Virus record (IMG/VR): IMGVR_UViG_3300046010_000908
Span: 1 to 30,746 of that record
Length of the DNA: 30,746 nt
DNA from: a virus
Strand: one strand, 5' to 3'
Of the stretch, positions 1 through 7,946 are shown in pieces. A program made the translations under genes and the position numbers. Position 1 is the stretch's first letter. Every line of letters starts with the position of its first letter. Below the pieces are notes generated by a model that worked only from the letters and a program-made list of their open reading frames with translations, was not told the DNA's origin and made no database searches.

Positions 1-1
1 A

Positions 2-259
2 ATCGGCGTACTACAAAATGCTCCAACATCAGGACAGGAAGCAGAAGTTCTTGTCGTTGGCGGAACAAAGATTGTTGCGGGAGCGGCAATCGGCGAAGGC
101 GCTCTAGTTGGTACAGGTTCAACAGGCAAGGCAGTTGCTTTGGTTGCTGGAACAGATACTACAAAGTATGTTGTTGGAACTCTTCTGACCGAATCTGCGG
201 CAGATGGAAACATCGTTACAGCCGTAATTAACTGCGCTAATCCAGGCAGAGCGGCATAA
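2..259 (+). CDS. Capsid decoration (cement) protein, 3' part
   Basis: The open frame runs in from the left edge and stops with TAA at 257-259, so only the C-terminal 85 residues are seen. They are rich in Gly, Ala, Val and Thr, with a pattern like GVLQN, then AEV, then a run of the type KIVAGAAIGEGALV. I associate this with the DUF2190-type capsid decoration proteins that are usually encoded just before the major capsid gene. The protein would bind the outside of the capsid and stabilise it. The next gene starts 15 bases later with a GGGGGA-type ribosome site. The family call rests on pattern and position. Confidence 0.7.
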   Translation: MGVLQNAPTSGQEAEVLVVGGTKIVAGAAIGEGALVGTGSTGKAVALVAGTDTTKYVVGTLLTESAADGNIVTAVINCANPGRAA

Positions 260-274
260 GGGGGAAAATAAAAA

Positions 275-1252
275 ATGCCACAGCCAAATATCAATTCCGT
301 CCATGTGGACGCAATCCTTACAAATATCTCGGTTGCATATTTACAGAACCAAGATAACTTTATCGCTGACAAGGTATTCCCAGTAATCCCTGTCGATAAG
401 AAGAGCGATAAATACTTTACCTACACCAAGAACGATTGGTTCCGTGACGAGGCTCAACGCCGTGCTCCAGGAACTGAATCTGCTGGTGGCGGATACAATC
501 TTTCAACTGGAACTTACTCAGCAGATGTTTGGGCGTTCCATAAAGATGTAGATGACCAAACAGTTGCTAACGCAGACGCTCCTCTAAACCCTCTTCGTGA
601 GGCAACAGAGTTCGTTACTCGCCGTTTAATGCTTCGTCGTGAATTACAATGGGTTTCAGATTTCTTTGGAACTGGTGTATGGGCTGACGATGTAACTGGC
701 GTTGCTGGCGCACCATCTTCAGGTGAGACAAAGCAATGGTCTGATTACACATCATCCGACCCAATCTCAGACATTGAGAATGGAAAGGCTGAAATCTTGG
801 GCAATACAGGAATGGAAGCAAACACTTTGGTTCTTGGATACGATGTATTCAAGTCACTAAAGAATCACCCTGACCTAGTAGACCGCATCAAGTACACATC
901 TTCACAAACAATTACAACCGATATGCTCGCCGCAATGTTTGACATTCCTCGAGTAATGGTTGCTAAGGCAGTTAAGGCTACAAACAACGAAGGCGCAACC
1001 GAAGCATACGGATTCGCCCACGGCAAGAAGGCTCTTCTTTGCCATGTTGCTCCACAGCCTGGACTACTAACCCCTTCTGCTGGATACACATTCGCATGGA
1101 CTGGCGTATCAGGCGGACTTGGCGCAACTATCGGAACTTCACAGTTCCGTATGGAATCCATTAAGTCAGACCGAGTTGAAGCAGAAATGGCTTTCGATAA
1201 CAAAGTTATTTCTTCTGACCTTGGCTACTTTTGGAACACAATCGTCGCTTAA
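275..1252 (+). CDS. Major capsid protein (HK97-fold type)
   Basis: The 325-residue product has the length and layout of HK97-fold major capsid proteins. An N-terminal segment mentions FIADKVFPVIPV, a middle region holds charged helices (RRLMLRRELQW near residues 115-125), and the C-terminal half is beta-rich and ends in DLGYFWNTIVA. It forms the icosahedral shell. It follows the decoration protein directly and is closed by a strong hairpin terminator, which fits a highly expressed structural gene. There is no long N-terminal delta domain, so a separate scaffold or protease would have to be encoded upstream, outside the window. The start at 275 follows a purine-rich GGGGGAAAA site. Confidence 0.9.
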   Translation: MPQPNINSVHVDAILTNISVAYLQNQDNFIADKVFPVIPVDKKSDKYFTYTKNDWFRDEAQRRAPGTESAGGGYNLSTGTYSADVWAFHKDVDDQTVANADAPLNPLREATEFVTRRLMLRRELQWVSDFFGTGVWADDVTGVAGAPSSGETKQWSDYTSSDPISDIENGKAEILGNTGMEANTLVLGYDVFKSLKNHPDLVDRIKYTSSQTITTDMLAAMFDIPRVMVAKAVKATNNEGATEAYGFAHGKKALLCHVAPQPGLLTPSAGYTFAWTGVSGGLGATIGTSQFRMESIKSDRVEAEMAFDNKVISSDLGYFWNTIVA

Positions 1253-1262
1253 TTAGTTAAAC

Positions 1263-1306
1263 GAAGGGGGTGGGACTTTTCATGGTCTCACTCCCTTCCT
1301 TTATTT
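1263..1306 (+). terminator. Intrinsic terminator after the capsid gene
   Basis: GAAGGGGGTGGGA at 1263-1275 pairs with TCTCACTCCCTTC at 1286-1298 to form a 13-bp stem with some G-U pairs and a 10-base loop. CTTTATTT follows. It lies 11 bases after the capsid stop codon and would limit read-through into the decoration cassette. The AGGAGA ribosome site of the next gene begins right behind it. Confidence 0.8.
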
Positions 1307-1317
1307 AGGAGAAATAA

Positions 1318-1662
1318 ATGGCATTAGTAAACAGACTTACAAAAGGCGAAGCGGCAGTCGGCGCTCTACAAATTGGCGACAACGATATGGTTTACGGTAT
1401 CGAATTCGGCACAGTAGCAATCGACCCTGCTAACCTCAACGCAACAACTCGTGGTGCAACAACATTTACATTAACTGGTGCGGCAACAACCGACATCATT
1501 ATTGTGAACCCACCATCAGATTTGAATGATGATTTGATTTTCTGTGGAGCGGCTGTAACAGCGGCAGATACAGTAACAATTTATCTTTACAATCCAACAG
1601 CGGGTGCAATCAACCAAGCAGAAGCAACATTCTCATATTGCTGGATTGATACAACTGAATAA
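1318..1662 (+). CDS. Small virion protein of the aquatic-phage type
   Basis: The 114-residue protein is acidic, almost entirely beta-strand and loop, with Thr/Ala-rich stretches (ATTRGATTFTLTGAA) and a C-terminal TVTIYLYNPTAG motif. I have seen proteins of this pattern near capsid genes of aquatic phages, where they are taken to be structural; no activity is known to me. It begins six bases after an AGGAGA ribosome site and directly follows the capsid terminator. A capsid-surface or decoration role is inference from position and composition. No signal peptide or membrane segment is visible. Confidence 0.6.
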   Translation: MALVNRLTKGEAAVGALQIGDNDMVYGIEFGTVAIDPANLNATTRGATTFTLTGAATTDIIIVNPPSDLNDDLIFCGAAVTAADTVTIYLYNPTAGAINQAEATFSYCWIDTTE

Positions 1663-1663
1663 T

Positions 1664-1876
1664 ATGAAAGCACAAATTCTTAAATCAATGATTGTTGATG
1701 GTCGCAAACTTGTGGCTGGAGACATCGTAGAAGTCAAAGGTTGGCGCCATGCTAAGGCATTGGCTAATAACCGTTACATCAAATTGATTGAAGACAATGC
1801 TCCAAAAGCAGTTGAAGAAGTAGCAGAGGCTCCAAAGCCAAAGGCTACAAAGAAAACAAAAGAAGTCGCTGAATAG
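1664..1876 (+). CDS. Small protein with charged Ala/Pro/Lys tail
   Basis: I place the start at the ATG at 1664, one base after the preceding stop. An upstream in-frame ATG at 1604 would lie inside the neighbouring gene and add 20 residues unlike the rest. The 70-residue product has a compact N-terminal domain (KAQILKSMIVDGRKLVAGDIVEV, a beta-hairpin type I associate with small phage head proteins) and a disordered tail of Lys, Glu, Ala and Pro. A similar architecture appears in the gene at 14405. A structural or adaptor role is likely but unproven. Confidence 0.6.
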   Translation: MKAQILKSMIVDGRKLVAGDIVEVKGWRHAKALANNRYIKLIEDNAPKAVEEVAEAPKPKATKKTKEVAE

Positions 1877-1879
1877 TGC

Positions 1880-1919
1880 AAAGGGCGATTCGGTAAAATG
1901 AGTCGCCCTTTTCTTTCTT
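1880..1919 (+). terminator. Intrinsic terminator
   Basis: AAGGGCGA at 1881-1888 pairs perfectly with TCGCCCTT at 1903-1910, and the stem can extend inward by one A-U and one G-U pair. TTCTTTCTT follows at once. It sits four bases after the stop of the preceding gene. It is the second terminator within 650 bases, so the genes at 1318-1876 may form a short separately closed unit. Confidence 0.8.
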
Positions 1920-1929
1920 AGGAGTTTAT

Positions 1930-2202
1930 ATGGCAATTTCACACGCAAGAGTTTCAGTAGGCACCACCGCTACTAAATTAACTTCCGACTATGATGGCAA
2001 AGACGGACAAACCATCAATGTTCAAAATCCTACTGGTGGAGCAGATGTTTATTTAGGTGGTGAAGGTGTAACTACAACAAGTTACGGTTATCTTCTAAAG
2101 GCTGATGGTAATTTTTCTGTTGAGTTACAAGATGATGAAAAACTTTACGCCGTAGTTGCTTCAAGCACACAAACTGTAAATATCCTTCGTCAAGGCACCT
2201 GA
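1930..2202 (+). CDS. Small beta-rich virion protein
   Basis: The 90-residue protein begins MAISHARVSVGTTATKL and contains a VQNPTGGADVYLGGEGVTT segment and the ending VNILRQGT. This pattern recurs in small phage proteins found near structural genes and suggests a compact beta-sandwich. The start follows a TTAGGAG ribosome site. It is the first gene after a terminator, yet I see no clear promoter in the 53-base gap. Transcription may therefore come from read-through. A virion surface role is inferred from position. Confidence 0.6.
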   Translation: MAISHARVSVGTTATKLTSDYDGKDGQTINVQNPTGGADVYLGGEGVTTTSYGYLLKADGNFSVELQDDEKLYAVVASSTQTVNILRQGT

Positions 2203-2205
2203 TAA

Positions 2206-2751
2206 ATGGCTTTACCAGCAACATTATCGACCTGTACGGTTGTTGGGACTTATGTAGATTTGAGCGGTAACCCTGTTCGTGGCTCAATCAATATCACCCC
2301 GCAAACGATTCTAAAAGAAGTTACGCAGAATGTAATTATCATTCCTGTTGTAATTCAAAAAACTTTTGATGCTACGGGTTCCTTTACTGTTGTCCTTCCT
2401 GTAACTAGCGATACAGATGTAACACCTCAACCTTTTATTTATACTTTTGAAGAGAATTTCACAGGCGGACGCACAATAGAATTGGCTCTTCCGCTCTCAG
2501 TTGCAGGAACCACCCAAAACCTTGCAGATTTGCTCCCTGCGCTTGATTCAGCAGATGCGGCGGCTTATGTATCGGTAGACTCTTATCAGGCTCTATTAAC
2601 CCGATATAACAACGCTGAGAGCATCCGTGTGCTAGTTGTAGATGCAGATGAAGAGGCAGATGACGCCGATACTTATGCCAGCGATGCTTCTAAAGCGGCT
2701 GGCTCTTTAGCCAATTACAACATCAACCAGTTGATGATGATGGGAGTCTAA
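2206..2751 (+). CDS. Virion appendage protein, first of a tandem pair
   Basis: Residues 1-110 form a beta-domain with the signature GTYVDLSGNPVRG, then FDATGSFTVVLP, then TFEENFTGGRTIELALP. This pattern is used by phage appendage proteins. The remaining 70 residues are acidic and helical, rich in Asp and Ala, and end in LMMMGV. The gene at 2953 has the same domain and the same start (MALP/MALA), so the two are tandem paralogues. Expected role: a subunit of a fibre or decoration on the virion. It starts three bases after the previous stop. Confidence 0.6.
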   Translation: MALPATLSTCTVVGTYVDLSGNPVRGSINITPQTILKEVTQNVIIIPVVIQKTFDATGSFTVVLPVTSDTDVTPQPFIYTFEENFTGGRTIELALPLSVAGTTQNLADLLPALDSADAAAYVSVDSYQALLTRYNNAESIRVLVVDADEEADDADTYASDASKAAGSLANYNINQLMMMGV

Positions 2752-2752
2752 A

Positions 2753-2953
2753 ATGGCTGTTGAACCGTATGTACCCATTGCCCGATATAACACAGCAAAC
2801 ACTTTATTAACAGAATTAGAAGTTACAACAAATGATGCTGAAACCAATACAGATGATTTATCAACCGCAGTTGCTAATGCTTTAACCCATAAACAAACAG
2901 CAGAAAATCTTGTGGCTTCAGGTTTTGATTTATTCTTTTTGGTAGGTTGCTGA
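2753..2953 (+). CDS. Short helical protein between two paralogues
   Basis: The 66-residue product is probably a single long helix (acidic, regular Leu/Ala spacing such as LLTELEVTTNDAETNTDDLSTA) with a hydrophobic end, FDLFFLVGC. It starts one base after the upstream stop, and its TGA overlaps the next ATG (TGATG). The preceding gene also ends in a helical segment with a hydrophobic tip, so this may be a detached or duplicated copy of such a tail. I do not recognise a family. A role in assembling the flanking appendage proteins is only a guess. Confidence 0.5.
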   Translation: MAVEPYVPIARYNTANTLLTELEVTTNDAETNTDDLSTAVANALTHKQTAENLVASGFDLFFLVGC

Positions 2954-3630
2954 TGGCGCTCGCACCCTCATTAAGCACAGTAAGCATTACTGGTAACTAT
3001 GTAGATTATGAAGGCGTAGCCATTCAAGGTCAGGTTCGATTTACCCTTGGTGATGTTCTTCGTAATGGTACAGATGACCAAATGGTTGCTCCATCCAGCA
3101 TCGTAGTTCCTTTAAGTGCAGGTGCATTTAGCGTTACCCTTCCAGCCACAAATGACCCTGATATTGTTCCCAACCCTTTTACCTATACAGTTGAGGAATC
3201 TTTTCCTGGGGGTAGAACATACACAATTTCAGTTCCTTACAACACCGTAGGTTCCCTTGATTTAGCAGATTTAAGCCCTACCCCAACCCTTAGCGAGAAC
3301 TTTGTTCAGGCTATTGATGAAACAAGTTTTGCAAGCCTTGAAGATGATATTGATGCTTTAGATGTAGAGATAAATCAAACCACAGATAAGATTCTTGCTT
3401 CAGGAAAGTATTGGTATATCGGCAGTACCTACGCTACTTATACAGCGCTGGATACGGCTTTTGCCACATATACCGCATTAACGGCTGGTACTTACAGTTT
3501 AGATGGCGCAGACATTTCTGCCTTTGTCACCTTGGCTGAAGCATCAGAAGCAAGCGCATCCGCAAGTGCGACAATAGCCACCAATAACTCGACTGGTACA
3601 ATCAGTCCATTACTTCTAATCGGAGGATAA
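2953..3630 (+). CDS. Virion appendage protein, second of a tandem pair
   Basis: I choose the ATG at 2953 because it gives MALAPSLSTVSITGNYVD, which aligns with the start of the paralogue at 2206. An ATG at 2947 would add two residues. Residues 1-110 repeat the paralogue's domain: GNYVDYEGVAIQG, GAFSVTLP, TVEESFPGGRTYTISVP. The C-terminal part differs and is Ala/Ser/Thr-rich, with LDTAFATYTALTAGTY and a helical end before PLLLIGG. Both probably assemble into the same kind of fibre or spike, with divergent tips or anchors. Function is unproven. Confidence 0.6.
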   Translation: MALAPSLSTVSITGNYVDYEGVAIQGQVRFTLGDVLRNGTDDQMVAPSSIVVPLSAGAFSVTLPATNDPDIVPNPFTYTVEESFPGGRTYTISVPYNTVGSLDLADLSPTPTLSENFVQAIDETSFASLEDDIDALDVEINQTTDKILASGKYWYIGSTYATYTALDTAFATYTALTAGTYSLDGADISAFVTLAEASEASASASATIATNNSTGTISPLLLIGG

Positions 3631-3634
3631 CCGT

Positions 3635-3964
3635 ATGGCAACTACTTACAAGGTATTGGGTCAATCCAATCCCTCAGCCACGACTGCTACAACTCTGTAT
3701 ACCTGCCCTGCTCTAACACAAACGGTTATCTCAACCATCACAATTTGTAACCAAGCAGGTACATCAGGAACTTACAGAATCGCTGTGCGTCCAAATGGAG
3801 CGACACTTGCTCCTGAACACTATGTAGTGTACGACGCTACTATTCAAGCCAATACAACAGCGGCTTATACACTTGGTCTAACCATTGACGCTTCAGATGT
3901 TGTAACTGTTTACGCATCAAGCGCCAATATGTCTTTCAATGCGTTCGGAAGCGAGATAGCATAA
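3635..3964 (+). CDS. Small virion protein (MATTYKVLGQ type)
   Basis: The 109-residue protein starts MATTYKVLGQSNPSATTATT and contains STITICNQAGTSGTYRIAVRP and a C-terminal DVVTVYASSANMSFNAFG. This is a pattern I recognise from many aquatic phages, where such proteins are generally listed as virion or hypothetical. It is predicted to be an all-beta, jelly-roll-like domain. Its place in a row of similar small proteins suggests a component of head decorations or fibres. No enzymatic motif is present. The gene starts four bases after the preceding stop. Confidence 0.65.
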   Translation: MATTYKVLGQSNPSATTATTLYTCPALTQTVISTITICNQAGTSGTYRIAVRPNGATLAPEHYVVYDATIQANTTAAYTLGLTIDASDVVTVYASSANMSFNAFGSEIA

Positions 3965-3965
3965 T

Positions 3966-4625
3966 ATGGCAATTACCACTAATGGCGGGGCTGGCGTAAC
4001 CGCAGATGCAGTAGCCACCCTTAGTAACAAAACACTTGAAGCACCAGTAATCAATAACGCAACCTTTACAGGCGCTCAAGCAGGACTTGAAATCAAGTTT
4101 GGCAACAACATTGTTCTTGAAGGAACAACTGCTAACGATTTTGAAACAACCATTACGGCTGGAGACCCAACCGCTGACCGCACAATTACCCTTCCCGATG
4201 TAACTGGAACGGTTGTTACTACTGGCAATTTGACTGCAATTACAACAGTTACAAGCGCAACTTTAACAAGCCCAACAATAACTGGAGCAGTATTTAATGA
4301 TGGCTCAGTTGTTTTTGAGGGTGCAACAGCAAATGATTTTGAAACAACTTTAGCAATCACAGACCCAACTGCTGATAGAACAATTACTTTCCCTGATTCA
4401 ACAGGTACAGTTGCTCTGACTTCAGGAGTTATTAACAACAGTCTTTTGACTACAACTGGCGATACTATTTACGCATCAGGAGCAAGTACACCTGCTCGCC
4501 TTGCAGTAGGAACAACAGGACAAGTTCTAACAGTCGCAGGAGGGGTTCCAACATGGGCAACTCCAGCGGCGGGTACAACAGCCAACGACCAAGCCTTCGC
4601 CTTTGCGGTGCAGGTATTCGCATAA
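3966..4625 (+). CDS. Fibre-like protein with repeated segments
   Basis: The 219 residues contain two copies of a segment of the form FEGATANDFETT then DPTADRTITFPD then TGTV (about residues 45-85 and 105-150). A third copy is in the gene at 9100. The N-terminus carries TLSNKTLEAPVIN, a motif typical of phage tail fibres, where it forms beta-helical or trimeric stalks. The C-terminus (TGQVLTVAGGVPTWA) is also fibre-like. It most likely forms part of a receptor-binding or decorating fibre. Whether it sits on head or tail cannot be told from sequence; neighbours are head-associated by position. Confidence 0.65.
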   Translation: MAITTNGGAGVTADAVATLSNKTLEAPVINNATFTGAQAGLEIKFGNNIVLEGTTANDFETTITAGDPTADRTITLPDVTGTVVTTGNLTAITTVTSATLTSPTITGAVFNDGSVVFEGATANDFETTLAITDPTADRTITFPDSTGTVALTSGVINNSLLTTTGDTIYASGASTPARLAVGTTGQVLTVAGGVPTWATPAAGTTANDQAFAFAVQVFA

Positions 4626-4636
4626 GGAGAAAATAA

Positions 4637-4996
4637 ATGCCAACAACAGTATCAAGAATCCCGTTATCTTTTTCCACGCATGGTCGTGGAATTAAAGTTG
4701 CGGCAACATCATCCCCAGGAACTGATATTCACACAGCAACATCTTCTACTTCTGACTGCGATGTTGTAACACTATACGCATACAACTCATCAGCATCAGC
4801 AGTAAACCTAACTATTCAATGGGGTGGAACATCTACTCCTGATGATGACATCAAGTTGTCAATTCCAGCAACATCAGGTCTAACTCTTGTAGTTCCTGAT
4901 TTAGTTGTCCGTAACTCTTTGGTTATAGAGGCTTATGCTGGCACAACAAATGTTGTGACAATCCACGGATTCGTAAACCGAGTAGCAACTACCTGA
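4637..4996 (+). CDS. Small beta-rich virion protein
   Basis: The 119-residue protein is rich in Ser, Thr and Val, with a central VVTLYAYNSSASAVNLTIQWGG stretch split by a loop and the ending VVTIHGFVNRVATT. The strand pattern suggests a jelly-roll. The start is supported by an AAGGAG ribosome site eight bases upstream. It belongs to the run of small proteins between the capsid and connector genes. A decoration or fibre-adaptor role is inferred from this setting alone. Confidence 0.6.
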   Translation: MPTTVSRIPLSFSTHGRGIKVAATSSPGTDIHTATSSTSDCDVVTLYAYNSSASAVNLTIQWGGTSTPDDDIKLSIPATSGLTLVVPDLVVRNSLVIEAYAGTTNVVTIHGFVNRVATT

Positions 4997-5009
4997 TAGG
5001 AGTTAGCGA

Positions 5010-6032
5010 ATGTCGCTAATCAATCGGTTATTAAAGGCAAACCCGTCAGCGCAAGTTTCAGATATGCTGACGGGGTATTTTGTCATTCCTTCTGCTAAGG
5101 GTGTGTTTGAACAAGTTGGTACAAGAGGTTTATTTGCGGGCGGTAAGGCTCCGACCAATACAGCAGGAAATGGTCAAAATGTCATTCAATACATTGATAT
5201 AGCAACAACGGGAAACAGCACAGACTTTGGCGATTTAACGCTTGCTCGTTCGGCTTTTCAGGGTTTCGGAAGCACGGGTCGTGCTTGTTTTGGTGGCGGT
5301 ATGAATACAGGCGGAATTACTGTAAATGTAATAGATTATGTAACAACTTCTACATTGGGCAACGCTAATGACTTTGGAGATTTACTTGCTATCAATAGAC
5401 AACTAGGTGCTTCATCAAATAACACAAGGGGTGTGTTTATCGGTGGTTACAATGACAGCGCAGGTGATATTGGAACTATTCAATATGTAACAATCGCCTC
5501 AACAGGTAATACGACAAGTTTTGGAACCATGACAAGAGCAGAGTTTACAAAAACTGGTGCTGGTTCGTCTACAAGAGCAATACAAATGGGTGGTGCTTAC
5601 AATGGTGGAAGTAACTACTCAGACACTATTACTTACTTTGAATACGCCACTCTTGGGAACTCCACAAGTTTTGGGACATTATCGGGTGATAGAGTGACTC
5701 CATCCACCGCTTCATCTAGTACAAGATGTTTGGGTATGGGTGGGTTTGGGCTTAGTGTTGGTTTTAGAAATACTATCGATTATGTAACTATTGCTACGAC
5801 TGGTAACGCCACAAACTTTGGTAACTTGACTACCTCAATGTATGAAGGTTGTGGCATTTCAAATAATACTCGAGCGGTAAATGCTGGTGGTTTAACTGGG
5901 GGTAGCACAGTTCAAAATGTAATAGATTATGTCACGATTGCCTCAACAGGAAACGCAACTGATTTTGGTGATTTATTACAAAACACGCTAGCCGAAGCAG
6001 GTGCTAGTAATGGTCACGGAGGACTCGTATGA
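5010..6032 (+). CDS. Six-repeat propeller-like virion protein
   Basis: The 340-residue protein has a short N-terminal region with PSAQVSDMLTGYF and PSAKGVF, then six repeats of about 47-50 residues. Each repeat runs TRGxFxGG, a variable loop, NxIDYVTIASTGN, a three-residue spacer, FGDL, then a variable stretch ending in Ser. The TRGxFxGG opening and the regular length resemble kelch-type beta-propeller blades, so six repeats would make one six-bladed propeller. It ends in SNGHGGL. It overlaps the next gene by ATGA. A carbohydrate- or receptor-binding role on the virion is inferred. Confidence 0.7.
   Translation: MSLINRLLKANPSAQVSDMLTGYFVIPSAKGVFEQVGTRGLFAGGKAPTNTAGNGQNVIQYIDIATTGNSTDFGDLTLARSAFQGFGSTGRACFGGGMNTGGITVNVIDYVTTSTLGNANDFGDLLAINRQLGASSNNTRGVFIGGYNDSAGDIGTIQYVTIASTGNTTSFGTMTRAEFTKTGAGSSTRAIQMGGAYNGGSNYSDTITYFEYATLGNSTSFGTLSGDRVTPSTASSSTRCLGMGGFGLSVGFRNTIDYVTIATTGNATNFGNLTTSMYEGCGISNNTRAVNAGGLTGGSTVQNVIDYVTIASTGNATDFGDLLQNTLAEAGASNGHGGLV
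5121..6026 (+). repeat. Six tandem blade repeats
   Basis: Six imperfect coding repeats of about 140-155 bases are recognisable by the conserved GNxxxFG residues (GNSTDFG, GNANDFG, GNTTSFG, GNSTSFG, GNATNFG, GNATDFG). The best-conserved DNA core encodes DYVTIASTGN. Loops between TRGxFxGG and the core vary freely in length and sequence, as expected for surface loops on a propeller. Confidence 0.8.
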
Positions 6033-7945
6033 CATATTTACCACAAATTAGAATCCTTGTTCCTAGCGCACAAGTAAGTAGTTATACAACTGGTAGTTTT
6101 AATTTACCTAGTGCGAGGGGTCAGTTTACAAGTGCGGCAGTAAGAGCCTTATACGGTTCAGGTATTCTAGCAAATAATAACAACACAGCCAATATCGATT
6201 TTTTCAATATATCCTCACTTGGTAACGCAAGCACTTTTGGAAATGTAACCGTAGAAAGGCGAGGTATCCAAGCATTTTCCTCACCAACTAGAGGTGTATT
6301 TGGTGGCGGATACTCTGATATTTCAAGTGGTTCAAGAAATGAAATTGATTATGTAACTATCGCTACAACTGGAAATGCCGCAGATTTCGGTGATATGACT
6401 TCAGCAAGACACGAAGCAACACAGGGTTGTTCATCAGATACTAGAGGTCTATTTAGCGGCGGTGCAAGCACATCAATCGGAACTAACAATGTAATTGATT
6501 ATGTAACCATTGCTTCAACTGGAAATGCCATTGATTTTGGTGATACGACTACCAGCAAATATGGAATGGCTTCTACCTCCTCAACAACAAGAGGTTTATT
6601 TGCTGGTGGTAATCAGAGCGGTGTAATAAATGTGATTGATTATGTAACCATTGCAACTACTGGAAATGCTATTGATTTTGGTGACTTGAGTGTTAGTCGA
6701 GATTTTGCTGGAGGTCTTTCCTCAAATACAAGAGGTGTATTTGGTGGCGGTAGGTTAAGTTCAGGCGAGTCAAACACTATTGATTATGTAACGATTGCTT
6801 CTACTGGAAATGCAACTGACTTTGGTGATTTACTTACTACTTTATTTCACATGGGAAGCACATCCTCAAAAATTCGTGGCGTTTTTATGGGTGGAAGTAC
6901 TGGAAGTTATACCAATGTAATTCAATTTGTAAACATTGAATCGACTGGAAACGCAACAGACTTCGGTGATTTAACAGCCGCTAAACAATCAGGTGGAGCC
7001 ACCTCATCAAGTCACGGTGGTCATGCTGGTACTGACCCAACTCTTGAACAAGGCGTCATGGTTATTATGGGTGGATATGACGGAGCATATAAAAATGAAA
7101 TCTCCTACATAGATATAGCAAGTTTTGGTAACGATGTTGATTTTGGAGATTTATCCGCAACAAGGGGTTGGCTCGCTGGTATCGGAAATACAACAAGGGG
7201 CATTAGTGCAGGTGGCGAAAAACCATCACCAACAGCAAATCTAAACATTATTGAATACTTCACTTTTGCAACAAGTGGAAATATGACTGACTTTGGCGAC
7301 TTGCTTTTTGAAGGTTATGGCGCCTATGGAACAAATAATGCAACAAGAGGTTTATTTAGCGGGGGTGAAACCACGGGGGGCATACAAAATGTTATTCAGT
7401 ATGTAACAATCGCCTCAACAGGCAACGCAACAGATTTTGGTGATTTAACACAAGCCCGTACTTATCATGCAAGTGTAAGTAACGGTACTACCGCTTTTAC
7501 TTGTGGTGGAAACAATGGAAACACTTTTTACAATATCATTGATTATGTAACCATTGCTTCAACAGGAAATGCTACTGATTTTGGTGATTTGACGGTCACT
7601 AGGTCTATTCAAGATTCAAGAGCACACTCAACCACAAGAGCAATTTTGGCTGGTGGAAGATTAAATAATACAAGTAGCAATACTAATACTATTGATTATT
7701 TTACAATGGCTAGCGTTGGAAATGCAGTAGATTTTGGTGACTTAACGGCTTCTAAACTAACAATGGGGCAAGGTTCTACAATTAGAGGTGTCTTTGCGGG
7801 AGGTCTTATTGAATCAGGTTCAACATATCAAACTGCTATCGATTATGTAACTATTGCTTCAACAGGAAATGGTGTAAGTTTTGGTTCATTAACCGACAGT
7901 AAATATGCTTCAGGTGCGGCAAGTAATTCACACGGAGGACTGTAA
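6029..7945 (+). CDS. Twelve-repeat (6+6) propeller-like virion protein
   Basis: The 638-residue paralogue of the preceding gene keeps the same N-terminal motif (PSAQVSSYTTGSF, PSARGQF) and then carries twelve blade repeats. After repeat six there is SSSHGGHAGTDPTLEQ; after repeat twelve comes SNSHGGL, the same ending as the six-repeat neighbour. The protein is therefore best read as two six-blade units fused in tandem, joined by a short linker. Start ATG overlaps the upstream TGA. It likely displays two propellers on the virion surface to bind host glycans or neighbouring structures; that role is inference. Confidence 0.7.
   Translation: MTYLPQIRILVPSAQVSSYTTGSFNLPSARGQFTSAAVRALYGSGILANNNNTANIDFFNISSLGNASTFGNVTVERRGIQAFSSPTRGVFGGGYSDISSGSRNEIDYVTIATTGNAADFGDMTSARHEATQGCSSDTRGLFSGGASTSIGTNNVIDYVTIASTGNAIDFGDTTTSKYGMASTSSTTRGLFAGGNQSGVINVIDYVTIATTGNAIDFGDLSVSRDFAGGLSSNTRGVFGGGRLSSGESNTIDYVTIASTGNATDFGDLLTTLFHMGSTSSKIRGVFMGGSTGSYTNVIQFVNIESTGNATDFGDLTAAKQSGGATSSSHGGHAGTDPTLEQGVMVIMGGYDGAYKNEISYIDIASFGNDVDFGDLSATRGWLAGIGNTTRGISAGGEKPSPTANLNIIEYFTFATSGNMTDFGDLLFEGYGAYGTNNATRGLFSGGETTGGIQNVIQYVTIASTGNATDFGDLTQARTYHASVSNGTTAFTCGGNNGNTFYNIIDYVTIASTGNATDFGDLTVTRSIQDSRAHSTTRAILAGGRLNNTSSNTNTIDYFTMASVGNAVDFGDLTASKLTMGQGSTIRGVFAGGLIESGSTYQTAIDYVTIASTGNGVSFGSLTDSKYASGAASNSHGGL
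6140..7942 (+). repeat. Twelve tandem blade repeats in two sets of six
   Basis: Counting the conserved GNxxxFG gives six repeats before and six after a linker at about 7001-7055. The DNA around the IDYVTIASTGNA core is nearly identical among several copies, so recombination between copies could change the repeat number. Each set ends with Ser-x-His-Gly-Gly. Confidence 0.8.
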
Positions 7946-7946
7946 G

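Noticed and set aside
4076-4438. Long open frame on the minus strand opposite the fibre-like gene
   Set aside because: It arises from Ala/Thr/Val-rich codon bias of the + strand gene; composition is low-complexity and there is no ribosome site. The same holds for the minus-strand frame at 9210-9467.
5121-7942. Regularly spaced direct repeats that could be mistaken for a CRISPR array
   Set aside because: The repeats are long, in frame, imperfect and encode a conserved blade motif; spacers are coding loops, and no cas gene is present.
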